From Sporopachydermia quercuum (lineage: Eukaryota; Ascomycota; Sporopachydermiomycetes; Sporopachydermiales; Sporopachydermiaceae), in the NCBI GenBank assembly GCA_001599295.1, contig BCGN01000002.1, positions 1,736,001 to 1,800,000 of the forward strand: a stretch of DNA of 64,000 nucleotides, read 5' to 3'. The notes below the pieces were generated by a model. It was not told the DNA's origin and searched no databases. It was given only the letters and a program-made list of their open reading frames with translations. Below, piece after piece: positions 10,807 through 21,761 of this stretch. The translations under genes and the position numbers were made by a program. Position 1 is the first letter of the stretch. Each line of letters begins with the position of its first letter.

Positions 10807-12558
10807 TCATGATTCCTTTGCCCGTTTAGCTGTTTCAGTATCGCTAGTGTCGTCAAACAATTCATCATCTTCCAGAGGCCTTTTAATAGAAGAACCCTCA
10901 GATCCAATTGGGGAAAATGTATCTGTAACAGTATTTAGATCGTCATCTAACTCATCATCCAGATCTGGAACATTCGAAGGCAGGCCAATCGATTTGTTAC
11001 TCTCTTTATTGGGATCTTTGAAACTTTCATTATTAGCCAACTCAGCTTCGGGGATATCAATAAGGATTTCTTGAGATTCTTGAGCCAAAATACTGGTATC
11101 GGTTGAATCGGGTTCCTGAGAGATTCTTTCTATGGTATTACTATCAATGCCTTGAGCACTCTGATTATCCTCTCCTTCAACCTCTCTAGCAATAACCCTC
11201 ACATTCTCAGCTTCTATATTTTCAGTCAAATCATTACTTATTTCATCTGCCTCGGTTTTCTCTTTTGATATTGAGTCATCTTCATCATTATCCTCAGGAT
11301 CACCAGTATTATCATCGCCAGAAGCACTTTCTTCTTTTTCCTGGCCACCTTCTTCATCATTTGAATCACTTATCTCTACAATCTCGTTAGCAGCCCTACC
11401 ATTTATATGTTTCTCATAACTCTCTTCCTCTTCCTTCTCGACTTCTTCGTCGTCCTTGTAATCAATATTTATCACCTCATTCACACCTTCAAACCCCTTT
11501 CCTGAAGCAATTAGGTTTTGTATACGAGAAAAACTAGTACTAAATCTTCTTTGAGTATAAATGTTGATCGTTAACTCCTTTGGTATAGCGTTGTGTGCTG
11601 AACTACTGGCTAGTCCTTCAAATAACTCAACAAAATTCCTGAACTGGCATTGCTGGGCAAAAGCATTGTCCTCACTAATTGTTATATCTAAAGATATGAA
11701 CTGAGCAACCAATTCATCACCACCCAAAAATATTTCAGAGAACTGATATTTCAAGTAGGTAAAAAAATTTGTCATAGAACCATTTAATAGCAATAGCGAA
11801 ATAGCCGTTTCAACTCCATCTTCATCTTCGGTTATACATGGAAGTTCTTCCATNGGCTGTGAATTTGTTAACTTACTCGGGAACAGCAAGCAACGGAAAT
11901 TCTCAATCTGAAGTATCACTGGTACTTCCAATCTGTTCATAAGGTTCAATTCACTAGAAAATTTACTCGATTCGTTGGAAAAATCAGATAACCCTGCCGA
12001 TTTGATATCGCTTCTCTCTTCTGAATGAACTGCGGTGGCATCAGTGATGGTGCTTGAAGTAATTTCCTCAGCTTCCGAGTCTGTTTCAGGTCTTAACGAG
12101 TCATCTTTCAGAAATATTGGTCTATTCATATTCCCATCTTCCTCCTCTTCGTCTTCTTTTTCTTCAGCATCTTCCACTTCGACTGTTTTTCCTTCTTCTT
12201 CTTCTTCTTCTCCTTCGTCTTCCTCAAAATACTTCTGATTGTCGTTTAGTAATACCTGCTCTTCATTATCATGTATATTCAGCTCATTTCCAACATCATC
12301 GCCAACATCTATCTCAGTATCATCAATTGTCTCCTCATACTCTAGTTCTGCTTCTTCTATATTGGCTTCTTTGATTTCTCCAATATCGCTTTCATCATCA
12401 AGTTGTTCGTCATTATTGTTCGCAACAGTGTCTACTCTGATTTCATTCTCATAAGTAGTAGTTACTACAACATCTAATGGTTCTTCTGCTATCTCCATTT
12501 CTTGATCAGGAATAGCTTCAGAAAGATGAACCTCGATTGGTTCTTCCTCGATTTCCAT
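10807..12558 (-). CDS. Large acidic protein of unknown function
   Basis: The first in-frame ATG is at 12558, giving 583 residues; the frame stays open upstream but without an ATG. The N-terminal third is extremely acidic with runs of Glu/Asp (EEDEGEEEEEE). It starts with two copies of a short motif, MEIEEEPIEV (1-10) and MEIAEEPLDV (21-30). A central, non-repetitive segment (about 210-357) begins VPVILQIENFRCLLFP and looks like a folded domain. Its ILLLNGSMTNFFTYLKYQF and FISLDITISEDN parts alternate hydrophobic and polar residues. A second acidic tract (EKEEESY, SNDEEGGQEKEES) leads to a C-terminal NLS-like KRAKES. This suggests a nuclear protein, for example a histone or chromatin binder. 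I recognise no named family. One N at 11854. Confidence 0.75.
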   Translation of the reverse strand: MEIEEEPIEVHLSEAIPDQEMEIAEEPLDVVVTTTYENEIRVDTVANNNDEQLDDESDIGEIKEANIEEAELEYEETIDDTEIDVGDDVGNELNIHDNEEQVLLNDNQKYFEEDEGEEEEEEGKTVEVEDAEEKEDEEEEDGNMNRPIFLKDDSLRPETDSEAEEITSSTITDATAVHSEERSDIKSAGLSDFSNESSKFSSELNLMNRLEVPVILQIENFRCLLFPSKLTNSQXMEELPCITEDEDGVETAISLLLLNGSMTNFFTYLKYQFSEIFLGGDELVAQFISLDITISEDNAFAQQCQFRNFVELFEGLASSSAHNAIPKELTINIYTQRRFSTSFSRIQNLIASGKGFEGVNEVINIDYKDDEEVEKEEEESYEKHINGRAANEIVEISDSNDEEGGQEKEESASGDDNTGDPEDNDEDDSISKEKTEADEISNDLTENIEAENVRVIAREVEGEDNQSAQGIDSNTIERISQEPDSTDTSILAQESQEILIDIPEAELANNESFKDPNKESNKSIGLPSNVPDLDDELDDDLNTVTDTFSPIGSEGSSIKRPLEDDELFDDTSDTETAKRAKES

Positions 12559-13988
12559 TGTACGTTGGCTAGAAACTGCTTCTATTCCGATATGTGTATA
12601 AATTCTGTTCTTCTTAAAAATCGCAAACAAGCTTCGGAGGGATATAAATATACTTGAGCCTATATTGTTAGTCTTACCTTTAAATAAGTTAGTAAAGCAA
12701 AAATAATGGGTTACAGCTATATAGTTTATAATTGATTATCGTCGTAAAAATTAATAATGTGGACTGTCTGTTGAGATATCAACTATTGATGATTGCTTCT
12801 TTTCTTCTCTTTATTTTATTTCACAGATTTTATAATATGGCTATTGGCACTTGCTAGGTGATGTTATTGAATACTATCAAATGGGTATCAGTCAATTCAA
12901 ACAACAGTAGTTGCCAGAACAGTATAGTATTCTCTGATTATCAACAGGAAGAAAACCTATCGCCACTCTCTCTTGAATCTCTCTTGAATCTCTGAAATCT
13001 ATCAATCTAATTAGCAAACTAGATTTGAGTGATTGCTGTTACACAGTAGAATAATATATCTAGTATAAGGTTCCCAACACATTAAATCAAATAGATTGGC
13101 TTAGAACACTAATTAATCATCAAATAAGGCTGACTGTTGGGATTAGTTTCGGTAAGCTATTGATGTAATGTAATACTGGTCTTAATTAGGTGTTTTTAGC
13201 CATTCACCTTTGTTTACTTGTTTGTTACTTCGTACTGCCTTGCATGTTCTTAGATAATCTGTTTTAGTATAGCATATCAATGTTGACAAGATAAAAAGAG
13301 ATGAAATACAAATGATAACAATAAAAATGAGAGAAGAAAGATGAAGAAATGGCAATCAATTAATTGCGAAGAAAAGAATTAAAAAAAGGACACAAAGATT
13401 ATTGAAGTGGACATGTGAAAAATGTGTAAGATAAGTATAAGGTTTCAAGTTATACATGTTCCTTGCATATATTGTGCATAAAGGTGAAGCAGTCCAAGTA
13501 ACCTGGAGTAATATTCGGAGTGTATTGTAAAGAATATAGATAGTTTACTACTTGCAAAGTAAAACAGTTATAATAAGGTCAAAGTCTAATAAGAAAAGTA
13601 ACAACAAGGATTTTCAATTCTGTGATGAACAGTAATTAGTTACCTTGAGGTGGCTATCGCTGAATAAGCCACACCTGAGGGAGTTCCTTAGATTAGATAG
13701 TGCATGTTGATATACAATACACAATCCCATGTGAAGTAGAAAGGAGACAATATATAGAGATGAATACTATGATCATCATAGATCATTGTAAAATGATCAC
13801 TCAAACAGAGTTCTCCAAAACATGTTTATGTTAGTAAATCTCTGAATGTATCCTTCTGGGCGTTGAAACTGTCAAGAGTTCAGGGAGCATAATTCATTCG
13901 ATGAAGCATCTAATATGACTTTTAAAGTTCAACTGGCTCTGTTGCTTCTAACAAAAAAAAAATCAAAGTATTATACTTACATACTTCA
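12559..13988. other. Intergenic region upstream of the acidic-protein gene
   Basis: About 1.4 kb, AT-rich, with local repeats such as a doubled TCTCTTGAA at about 12974-12992. No convincing gene. Confidence 0.55.
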
Positions 13989-14972
13989 TCATTCATTCAA
14001 GTACTCTATTGCAATTCCTCGTAAGAACTCATCGTCAAATCTCATATGCTCTCCAGGGGTTGAGACAAAAACCAGCTGTTCATTCTCATCCAATTTTTTG
14101 AGCCCAATCCAATCTTCTATATACAATAATCTCTGCCTTAGAGATATCACATTGTCATTTATTGAATCTGTATCTCCAAACCAAGAGCTTTCTTTAGGAA
14201 TCACTGTTTCATCATCTTCAAACATGATCATCACAAGTTTGTCGATTGAACCTAAATTATCACGATATGTTGAATTTTTTACCAGTCTTTCGTTATTTAC
14301 ATCTGCTAAAAAATTAGAATGTTTCAAATAGTTCTTCAAATCGTTAGAATCACGGAAATACTGAGCAGATAGCACCTTATTTTGAACATAATCTCTCCAC
14401 ACTTGACGTTTAAGAAACGCATTCTTTTGTTTACATAGGAAGTCATCCGCTTTACACCCTGGTATCTCAGAAACACCATTATGAGGTGAGCCAAATGTAA
14501 TAAGATTCCTAATTGGCGGATTATTGCATCGTTCCACATATGCTCTGAGAAAAAGCCCACCTTGAGAGTAACCAATGGCATCAAATCCATTAGAAAGCTC
14601 AGGAATCTGAGCTAATTGGTTACACACAAGTTCCACCTGATCATTTATGACGCCTAAAAATCCTGCCTGTTGATCTTGCTTAGGATCTTCTGAGATATAA
14701 ATTGAATGAATGAATTTATCTGGGTAGACATCATTTATCACACTTGCTGATTGTTGCATAGAGGAAGAGTTGTACCAATCACCCATCCCATGCCAAAATA
14801 CTACAGGCCTTGAGAATGATTTTGAATTATCCAGATTACCTAAAATCTTCAAATCTTCGCTATTAGGTATCTGGCCTGGAACGTCGTTTCCATCGTTACC
14901 GCCTGGAGTCAATCCAGGGTATTGGAGCAATTTATGAACTAAGTCAATACTAAATGACCAGGGTATGTACAT
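13989..14972 (-). CDS. Palmitoyl-protein thioesterase (PPT1/CLN1 family)
   Basis: This enzyme cleaves fatty acyl thioesters from cysteines of proteins in the lysosome or vacuole. The alpha/beta-hydrolase core is intact: VVFWHGMGDWYNS (about 57-69), the nucleophile elbow IGYSQGGLFLRAY and ITFGSPHNGV. Then come FLADVNNER, the acid-side segment MFEDDETVIPKESSWFG and the catalytic His in STPGEHMRF near the C-terminus. The match to human PPT1 runs through the whole mature domain. Baker's yeast lacks this gene; fission yeast has it. The ATG at 14972 gives 327 residues but no hydrophobic signal peptide, so a short leader exon upstream is possible. The minus strand there has an ATG (15105) followed by two tandem GTAAGT donors. 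Confidence 0.9.
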   Translation of the reverse strand: MYIPWSFSIDLVHKLLQYPGLTPGGNDGNDVPGQIPNSEDLKILGNLDNSKSFSRPVVFWHGMGDWYNSSSMQQSASVINDVYPDKFIHSIYISEDPKQDQQAGFLGVINDQVELVCNQLAQIPELSNGFDAIGYSQGGLFLRAYVERCNNPPIRNLITFGSPHNGVSEIPGCKADDFLCKQKNAFLKRQVWRDYVQNKVLSAQYFRDSNDLKNYLKHSNFLADVNNERLVKNSTYRDNLGSIDKLVMIMFEDDETVIPKESSWFGDTDSINDNVISLRQRLLYIEDWIGLKKLDENEQLVFVSTPGEHMRFDDEFLRGIAIEYLNE

Positions 14973-15435
14973 GATTGAGTGTTCGAAATCTGCAATTAGG
15001 ACTGAGAAAACACAGCATATGTCTATTTGTCATTTCAGGAACCTGCAATTCCTTTACTTTGGTGTTTAGGAATTCAACTTACTCAACTTACTCGGAGAAA
15101 ACCATGCTAACAAAACAGATCACCAGAAAGAAAGGCTCTGAATGATGGTAGATTACTGGTTAGCTTTCAAGTCTAACGCAGAAGTCATGCGGTTTATTAT
15201 ATCCTTGAAACTTTGTTATAACACAGATAAATGCAGTAATATGCTTATTATGCATATTATACATATCACATATAAACTATAAAACTTTTCATTTGGTGAG
15301 GATTTACTTCTCACTTTACAGACGATACAATTATAAACAATCTCTTCTGCTACTGTAAATAGTGTCTCCTCGTTTTGATGGCTCATATATAAAGTCAGTC
15401 TTTCCATGACCTTCGTGATAAATACTTGCATCAAA
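14973..15435. other. Divergent promoter region between PPT1 and UTP30
   Basis: Holds both promoters. On the minus strand, 15074-15093 carries two tandem copies of GAGTAAGTT, each with a perfect 5' splice-site sequence. No other gene seen. Confidence 0.5.
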
Positions 15436-16354
15436 ATGACAGAACACGAATTAACTAACCAAAAATTGGAAGAAGCAGAAAAAGCCATTAGGTCATTGAT
15501 ACGGCATGTGAGGAAAGAAGCAAAGAAAAATGAACCAATATATTTGATAGTAACTCTGTATGAAAATATGGCAAAGAAAAGAGAGTTTATACCAAGAGTT
15601 ATGTGAGTATTGAGTATTTTTTTCTGCAATATCTTTGGATTTCAGGGTATTTTCAACTGTATGGCACAACTAACATAGCTTATATAGACCTATACCTCAT
15701 AAGCTAGGTAAAGCATCAGATAAAAAGATTTGTTTGATCACTAAAGATCCTTGTCATATTTATAGAGAACAGATTGTTAAAGAGAGAGAACCAACAGAAG
15801 ANATGTTTTGTGATATATTATCTGTAAAGAAACTGAAAGCAAAACTAAGATCATCAGGAATCAAGACTATACTAAATGACTGGGATATGATAGTAGCTGA
15901 TGAGAGAGTAATACATTTACTTCCGGAAGTGCTGGGTAAACCTTTCTATAAGTCCCATAAATTGGTACCAATGATGATAAGAATGCAACGAGTGGCGGAA
16001 GATGGTGCTTTTGATAGGAAAAAGAACGCTATGGTACCAAAGGAAGAAACACAAAAAGTTGATACAAAATACCTTGCTGCTCAAGTTAAATTTTTGGTAA
16101 AAGCAACATCTTTCACACCCAACGCAAGTACTACAGCGTCATTTAGAATAGGTTATAGTGATTTTGATGTTGACAAACTATTAGATAATGCGCTGGCAGT
16201 TCTAAAATTTCTCACTGATACATCGAAGACTAACGTTATTCAAGGAGGAGGTATTGTTAGAAATAAATTGAATGGAATTCATGTAATTCACGTTAAAACA
16301 CCAAATAGTGCGAGCTTACCATTTTTGAAGTGGGCGGATTATGAAAAGAAATAA
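15436..16354 (+). CDS. UTP30: Ribosome biogenesis protein Utp30 (L1 family), spliced
   Basis: Utp30 is a non-essential, L1-like protein of the 90S pre-ribosome in the nucleolus. Exon 1 is 15436-15602 and exon 2 is 15688-16354 (277 residues; 274 in baker's yeast). The intron has GTGAGT, ACTAAC and ATATAG. Splicing rebuilds PRVIPIPHKLGK followed by ICLITKDPCHIYREQI, both matching Utp30. The core LLPEVLGKPFYKSHKLVPMMIR and the late VIQGGGIVRNKLNG are typical L1-fold signatures. I chose the ATG at 15436 rather than the in-frame one at 15406, because the family starts close to the helix KLEEAEKAIRSL and the upstream codons look like leader sequence. The longer CIC1-type tail is absent, which separates it from Cic1. 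One N at 15802. Confidence 0.93.
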
Positions 16355-17668
16355 ATAACTAGAATAAAGCATTTTAAAGAGAATGTAGTGTGATGATGAT
16401 ATGCAAAGGATGATTGCAGAGCAAGAGAGGGACAATCCTGCTAAAGCAGTAGGACTACCCTGCAAATCGATAAGATGATAATTCATCTAAGATCACTACC
16501 TGTTGTAGGATTCAAGGTGCTAGAATTTATGGATCAGAAAAGCAAGTTGTAATACACAATATCAAGATATTTGTCATCTCTTTTTGTTATCTCTTGTTAG
16601 AGGATTGTATCATGGCGTATGCATGATATGCTGCATTATAAATGTACAAGTTTCCTTCAGCTGTAATGCACATGAAATCTTAATTTGAAATTCTAGGGTT
16701 GACAATGTTTTGTTTGTCCTTTGGTTAATTATAGCGTTTAAAGCTGTCGCTCCTATGGCAGATAGAATGACAGTATCCATCATACAACTCCTTTTGCTAC
16801 TTATTCCTTTTAACTGCTCCAACAGTGTCAACACAAACACTTTTTAATTCTCTTTAATTTTCTATTTGTTAATTTGTGTTTTTAACTAGAATTGCCATAA
16901 AAATCAGGAGATCTCATAAGTTTTTGTAGTGTATTTATTATTTATATCAATTGCTTTAATTTGAGTAGTTTTCTTTCTCACCTGAAAACACCTTGACAGC
17001 ATATGAAAGTGAAAATGAAAAAAGTGTGATTATTATGAACATGTAAAACGATGCAATTATAACGAGATGTACATAAACATGCACAACCTGTCAAACTTTA
17101 ATTCACGTCTACCATTCTTGATTATCATCATATCTGTGCTTTCTTTTCACTTTTAAATTATTTTATAGTAGGATGTAAACTGATTTAATTTATTATATTA
17201 TCTCATAGTTTGGTATTCAACAGGAAATTGACGAGATTTGAAAGAGGATTGTCTGGTTGTACTACCAAAAGAATTTATGACAGTGTCATATAACAGTTCA
17301 TTCTTCTTTATCATTATCCTAGGTGACAAATGAAAAGTATCCTGAACACCAATAGTTTGACTATCTTCGATAAAAACAATCTACCCTAAGAGCTGCAGAC
17401 ATCATTGTAGCTGTCTCCAAAGAGAAAATCCTTATTAGAACTGAGAATTGTGGCCATTCGAGCTTTCAAGCATTTTTCAATTGAGACTGTCATAGAACAC
17501 ACAACCCTAGTGACTATAAATAGAAGATACAGCTTAGCACTAAAAGGATACTGAAATGATTCACAGGATATAACCAAAATCTTCATACTTTCTACATTGC
17601 TTTCAAAAGAGGATTCTAAGCATAGCTACGGGAGCTCACTTTGATTTATAAAGCCAATAAGCTCCAGA
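16355..17668. other. Intergenic region between UTP30 and the mannosyltransferase
   Basis: About 1.3 kb of AT-rich sequence. The first 150 bases hold a possible structured RNA (16385-16499, closed by GTAGTG/CACTAC). Small frames here have no coding character. Confidence 0.5.
16385..16499 (+). ncRNA. Possible structured RNA, C/D-like, weak
   Basis: GTAGTG at 16385-16390 can pair with CACTAC at 16494-16499. A TGATGAT C-box-like motif follows the left arm directly. Inside is a small hairpin around CTGCTAAAGCAG. A canonical CTGA D box is missing before the right arm (CTAA is present), so this may be only 3'-UTR structure of UTP30. Confidence 0.15.
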
Positions 17669-19159
17669 ATGCTGAGGTTTGGCACCAGAAGATTAGCCTT
17701 CTTGGTGGCATTGCTAATGGGTGTATTAGGTATAGCCTTATCTTATTTTAGACAACGGGAGGTAAGAATAATAATCTTTGATAGAATTGAAGAACCTATA
17801 CAGGAAGATTCTTTAAATTTGATTGAGCATGAAGATTTTTTCTCTGGAGATGAAGCTGACTTCATGTATAAGTATCCGTCTAATAGGGTTAATCATATTG
17901 ATGATTTTGCTGATTATGTTCCGTTTTTCAATTATCCAGAAAAGAATAGAACCCAGATAGGGAGAGAGAATGCAACTATTTATATGTTAGTACGTAATTG
18001 GGAACTTGATAGTGCCTTGAAATCAATGAGACGCTTAGAAGATAGGTTCAATAGAAAGTATAAATATCCATGGACGTTCCTGAACGACGTACCATTTACT
18101 GAAGAGGTATGTAACACATTTCTTGCATTGTGAATTATTTGACTGAAAATACAGTTGGCGAAAGAGAAAAAAAGATGATTAATGTTAAAATTTACTGATA
18201 GTTTAAAAAGCGGACAACTGCGATGGCATCAGGGAAAACTGAATATGCACAAGTTCCTCAGACTGACTGGTCTAGACCTCCATGGATTAATACTACTCAT
18301 ATGACCGAGCAAATGCGAAAGATGGTAGATGAGGATGTGATTTATGGTGGCAGCCTTTCATACAGAAATATGTGCAGGTTTAACTCTGGTTTCTTCTTTC
18401 GACAGGAGGTTATGATGAAATATGATTATTACTTCAGAGTGGAACCTGATGTGGACTATTTTTGCGATTTTAATTAGTAAGTATGATCTGGATGTACCAA
18501 ACATGATTGATTGGTTTGCATGAAGTTGGAAGTGTTAGCTAACAAACGTATTTTATTTTCTTTACTACAGCGATCCGTTTACATATTTACGTGTTAATAA
18601 GAAGAAATATGGATTTGTTATTTCATTGTATGAATACGAGGAAACTATTCCGACATTGTGGGATACTGTGGAAGAATTTATTGGTAATCAGTCCAATCAA
18701 CATTTACTAAAAGAGAATAACTCAACTAGCTTTTTGCTGGATAAATCTGCCGTGAGGAAAATGGATCCTATTGCTATAAGTAACTCTGACTATAATCTTT
18801 GTCATTTCTGGAGTAATTTCGAGATAGGAGATTTAAATTTCTACAGGTCAGAAGAATATATAAAGTTCTTTGAACATTTGGATCAAAAAGGTGGATTTTA
18901 TTATGAGAGATGGGGTGATGCCCCTGTGCATTCGATAGGTGTTTCCCTGTTTTTAGCTCCTTACGAAATTCATCATTTTTCTGATATTGGGTACTATCAT
19001 ACACCATTTCAACACTGTCCACAAGATAGGGAATCTTATGACAAAGGACGATGCATATGTCCAAGCGATAGGCAGAATTTTGATCTACTTGATTACTCTT
19101 GCCTACCAAGATGGTGGAGAACATCAGGTAAATATTTCCTCTCTCCTCCTAGCCCTTGA
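17669..19159 (+). CDS. KRE2/MNT1-type alpha-1,2-mannosyltransferase, two introns
   Basis: A type II Golgi membrane enzyme that adds alpha-1,2-mannose to O- and N-linked glycans using GDP-mannose (GT15 family). Exons are 17669-18106, 18202-18476 and 18571-19159, giving 433 residues. Splicing restores FTEEFKKRTTAMASGKT and the catalytic-site block YFRVEPDVDYFCDFNYDPF. Other family marks are YMLVRNWELDSALKSMR, YGGSLSYRNMCRFNSGFFFR, YNLCHFWSNFEIGDLNFYRS and GGFYYERWGDAPVHSIGVSLFL. The signal anchor is about residues 8-27 (LAFLVALLMGVLGIALSYF). The final 20 residues (after SCLPRWW) are not conserved. Which KRE2/KTR paralogue it is cannot be settled. Donors are GTATGT and GTAAGT. Confidence 0.95.
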
Positions 19160-19611
19160 TCATGTTGAAAATGGATTAAAAAAAAAAAGAAAACAAAAGG
19201 CTGTGGAAGAAGATTGTCAAAAAGAAGAAAAGTAAACAACCAGAAAACGAATACGAAAAANGAACATGGGCTTCGGATTAATGATGCATATACAATTAGG
19301 TTAGTGAATTCAAAAAATAGACATACACTGCATGATGAACGCAATAAATTTATCTATCTGATAATAATTGTATTGTTCCTTCGTTGAGATGTTCAACAGT
19401 CTTTAGTAAACAAAGGACCATTCTATAATACACACTGTTGAATCTTTTATATATTTTATGTAAATTCTTAATGTAGATTTTTGATTATGTCTCCAAAATT
19501 ATGAGGCATTCATATGAAGCAACATATGAAGCAAATCCACTTCATGTCCAAATTCATATTCATATCGATGTCCATATCAGATGTCAATGATTATACCCAC
19601 TCTTGCTTTGA
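19160..19611. other. Convergent intergenic region
   Basis: The 3' sides of the mannosyltransferase and RPB4. It has a run of 11 A starting near 19178, and AT-rich sequence with one N (19261). Frames overlapping the A-run are shadows. No gene seen. Confidence 0.55.
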
Positions 19612-20357
19612 TTAAACGTTTGATGGCGTTTCCAATCTTCCCAATTGATCTAACAAAGCTTGCAATTCTTCATCACTTTTCTTTCCCACCAACGATGGGA
19701 TTAATGTTTTTGCTTCATCAGCATCATCGCATGATAAAGAACCTATGCAGATTGTGTTAGTACCTAATTTCTTACTACAAACATGTCATAAACATTTCAG
19801 CCTTTAGCTTTTCTATCACAGATAACTTCCTAATTAACATACCAAGTTGAGCAATTTCAAAAGGATGAAGGTTTTTATTCTCGGGAGATTTTAGCAGAGA
19901 TTCAACTGCGCTAACAGTCTGGTCATCTCTGAATCTAGCAAACATGTTCAAGTATTCCATTGACTTCTGCACTGCTCTGCTCGATGTTAGCATACATGTA
20001 GTTAACTAATAGAAAAACCTGTCTCAAATGGATATTGATATAACAAAATTCAGAAACAAGATAAAAATAGAGTACATACTCGTTTGAACTNGCAACAGTT
20101 TCAATTAGTGTTTCATCATCAATTGCATCATCAGAGATCCCTTCAAACTCCTTCCTTCGCTCTCTTAATGCTGCATTGATAAGAATTCTTGCTTCTGACA
20201 GATTCAAGGCAATCAATGGCTGCAGAGATCCATCATGTCCTATCTGTACGGTTTCAAATTCTGATCCTAATTGTAATGTTGCTGCATTCTCATCTTCCTG
20301 CACACGAGCGGCAGCTCTTTTGCGTCTTGGCTGAACTGTTGATGTTGAAACGTTCAT
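19612..20357 (-). CDS. RPB4: RNA polymerase II subunit Rpb4, two introns
   Basis: Rpb4 forms with Rpb7 the stalk of RNA polymerase II, needed for initiation, stress growth and mRNA export/decay coupling. Exons (minus strand) are 20357-20080, 19976-19843 and 19742-19612, giving about 180 residues. Donors are GTATGT in both introns; intron 2 has branch TACTAAC and acceptor ATAG. Recognised segments are [18 protein letters not shown] (N-terminal), then [21 protein letters not shown] and [27 protein letters not shown] (HRDC-like C-terminal). The acceptor of intron 1 is ambiguous between two AGs three bases apart; I chose CAG at 19977. The long acidic/lysine insert of baker's yeast Rpb4 is absent. 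One N at 20092, in a GCN alanine codon. Confidence 0.93.
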
Positions 20358-20932
20358 TTTTGACAGTCACACCCTCAACTATACTGTGGGACCTTTTTCC
20401 AGAGAAACCTCCGAACTCCTAAATACTAATAGCTTTTGACTGTATAAACAATTGTAGCCTTTAATCGATACAGGATATACTATATTGATTGTAGTTAAAT
20501 ATGCTTCACATATCCTTCCTTATATTGGCAATATTTGTGACTTTTCACATATCAGCTAGATATAGAAACAGGTGTTCGGGTGAAAATATCAAACCTCACT
20601 TCAGGAATCAATCAGAACAATTTGAGAGGGGAACACACAAGACAAGAATTCACTCTCAAGTTCAACATATGGACGGGAATTTATATATGAACTAAAGAGA
20701 ATATGAACAAAAAATAAACAGAAAACGAACAGAAAATGAGTGGAAATTTGGGAGATTGATATCAGAGAAGATCTAATATAGAGATGGGGCTGCTCGAGGA
20801 GCATGGAGTTGAAATGGCCATCGAATAAAGTGAGAATGAATGCATAACCCTACACTAGAATTGAAATTATNATGATGAAATTTTTGATTTCTTTATAAAT
20901 GTATTACGATACTGACACAAGACATTATTCGT
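20358..20932. other. Intergenic region between RPB4 and RPS11
   Basis: RPB4 promoter and RPS11 3' side. AT-rich, one N (20871), no convincing gene. Confidence 0.55.
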
Positions 20933-21761
20933 TTAGAACTTCTTGAATTGCTTGTTGGAAGCACCAGCGGCAGGGATGACCTTCAAGACGTTGAATCTGA
21001 CAGTCTTGGAGATAGGTCTGCATTGACCAACAATGACTTGATCACCATCATTGACACGGAAAGCAGGGGAAACGTGAGCAGCTAAATTCTTGTGTCTCTT
21101 TTCGTATCTGTTGTATTTGGAAACGTGATGGAGATATTCTCTTCTGATGATGACAGTACGATGCATCTTAGTGGAGACAACGGTACCAGTCAAAATTCTA
21201 CCTCTGATGGAGACTTGACCAACGAATGGGCACTTCTTATCAATGTAGTGTCCGTAAATGGCTTCAGTTGGGGTCTTGAAACCGAGTCCGACTTCCTTAT
21301 ACCATCTCTTGGTCTTTCTGTTGACCTTAGCCTTGGTGTTTTGGAAAATGTGAGGTTGCTAAAAAATCGTTAGTTTGCTATTCTGAAAAACTGTCAGATA
21401 TTCTATGAATTTCGAAATAATGTTCAAATGTAAATGCCTCCTCTAAAAATATGTACAGTCTCCCATGTCGATCGACGGATTCTCTACTACTTCCGTCTAA
21501 AAAATAACTTCTACTCTTTTAGAAATGTCGTAATACTTGTTGGTTTCAAAATCCGATTATCTTTCAAAATCTTTCAGCCTTCTCACTGCTTGTCGTAAAG
21601 GATCCATAGTCTTTCGTTTGATACAGAGCTGCCCTTGTAAGATCAATTTTTTCCCATTTCAATACCCCATTCACATTATCTCTAATTTCAACCCAAGTTG
21701 TAAATATTGAACATACCTTTTGGTAAGCACGTTCAGCTTGGACGTTCAATTCGGTAGCCAT
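20933..21761 (-). CDS. RPS11: 40S ribosomal protein S11 (uS17), spliced
   Basis: uS17 binds 18S rRNA in the body of the 40S subunit. Exon 1 is 21761-21717 ([15 protein letters not shown]) and exon 2 is 21358-20933, giving 156 residues, exactly the family length. The intron (21359-21716, 358 bases) has donor GTATGT, branch ACTAAC and acceptor TTTTTTAG, in the same position as in many yeasts. Exon 2 holds [54 protein letters not shown] and the basic C-terminus. A CACGTGAT site lies about 340 bases upstream. Codon use looks highly biased, as expected. No snoRNA is evident in the intron. Confidence 0.98.

Noticed and set aside
12035-12454. Several plus-strand ORFs rich in Ser/Leu
   Set aside because: Antisense shadows of the Glu/Asp-rich part of the acidic-protein gene.
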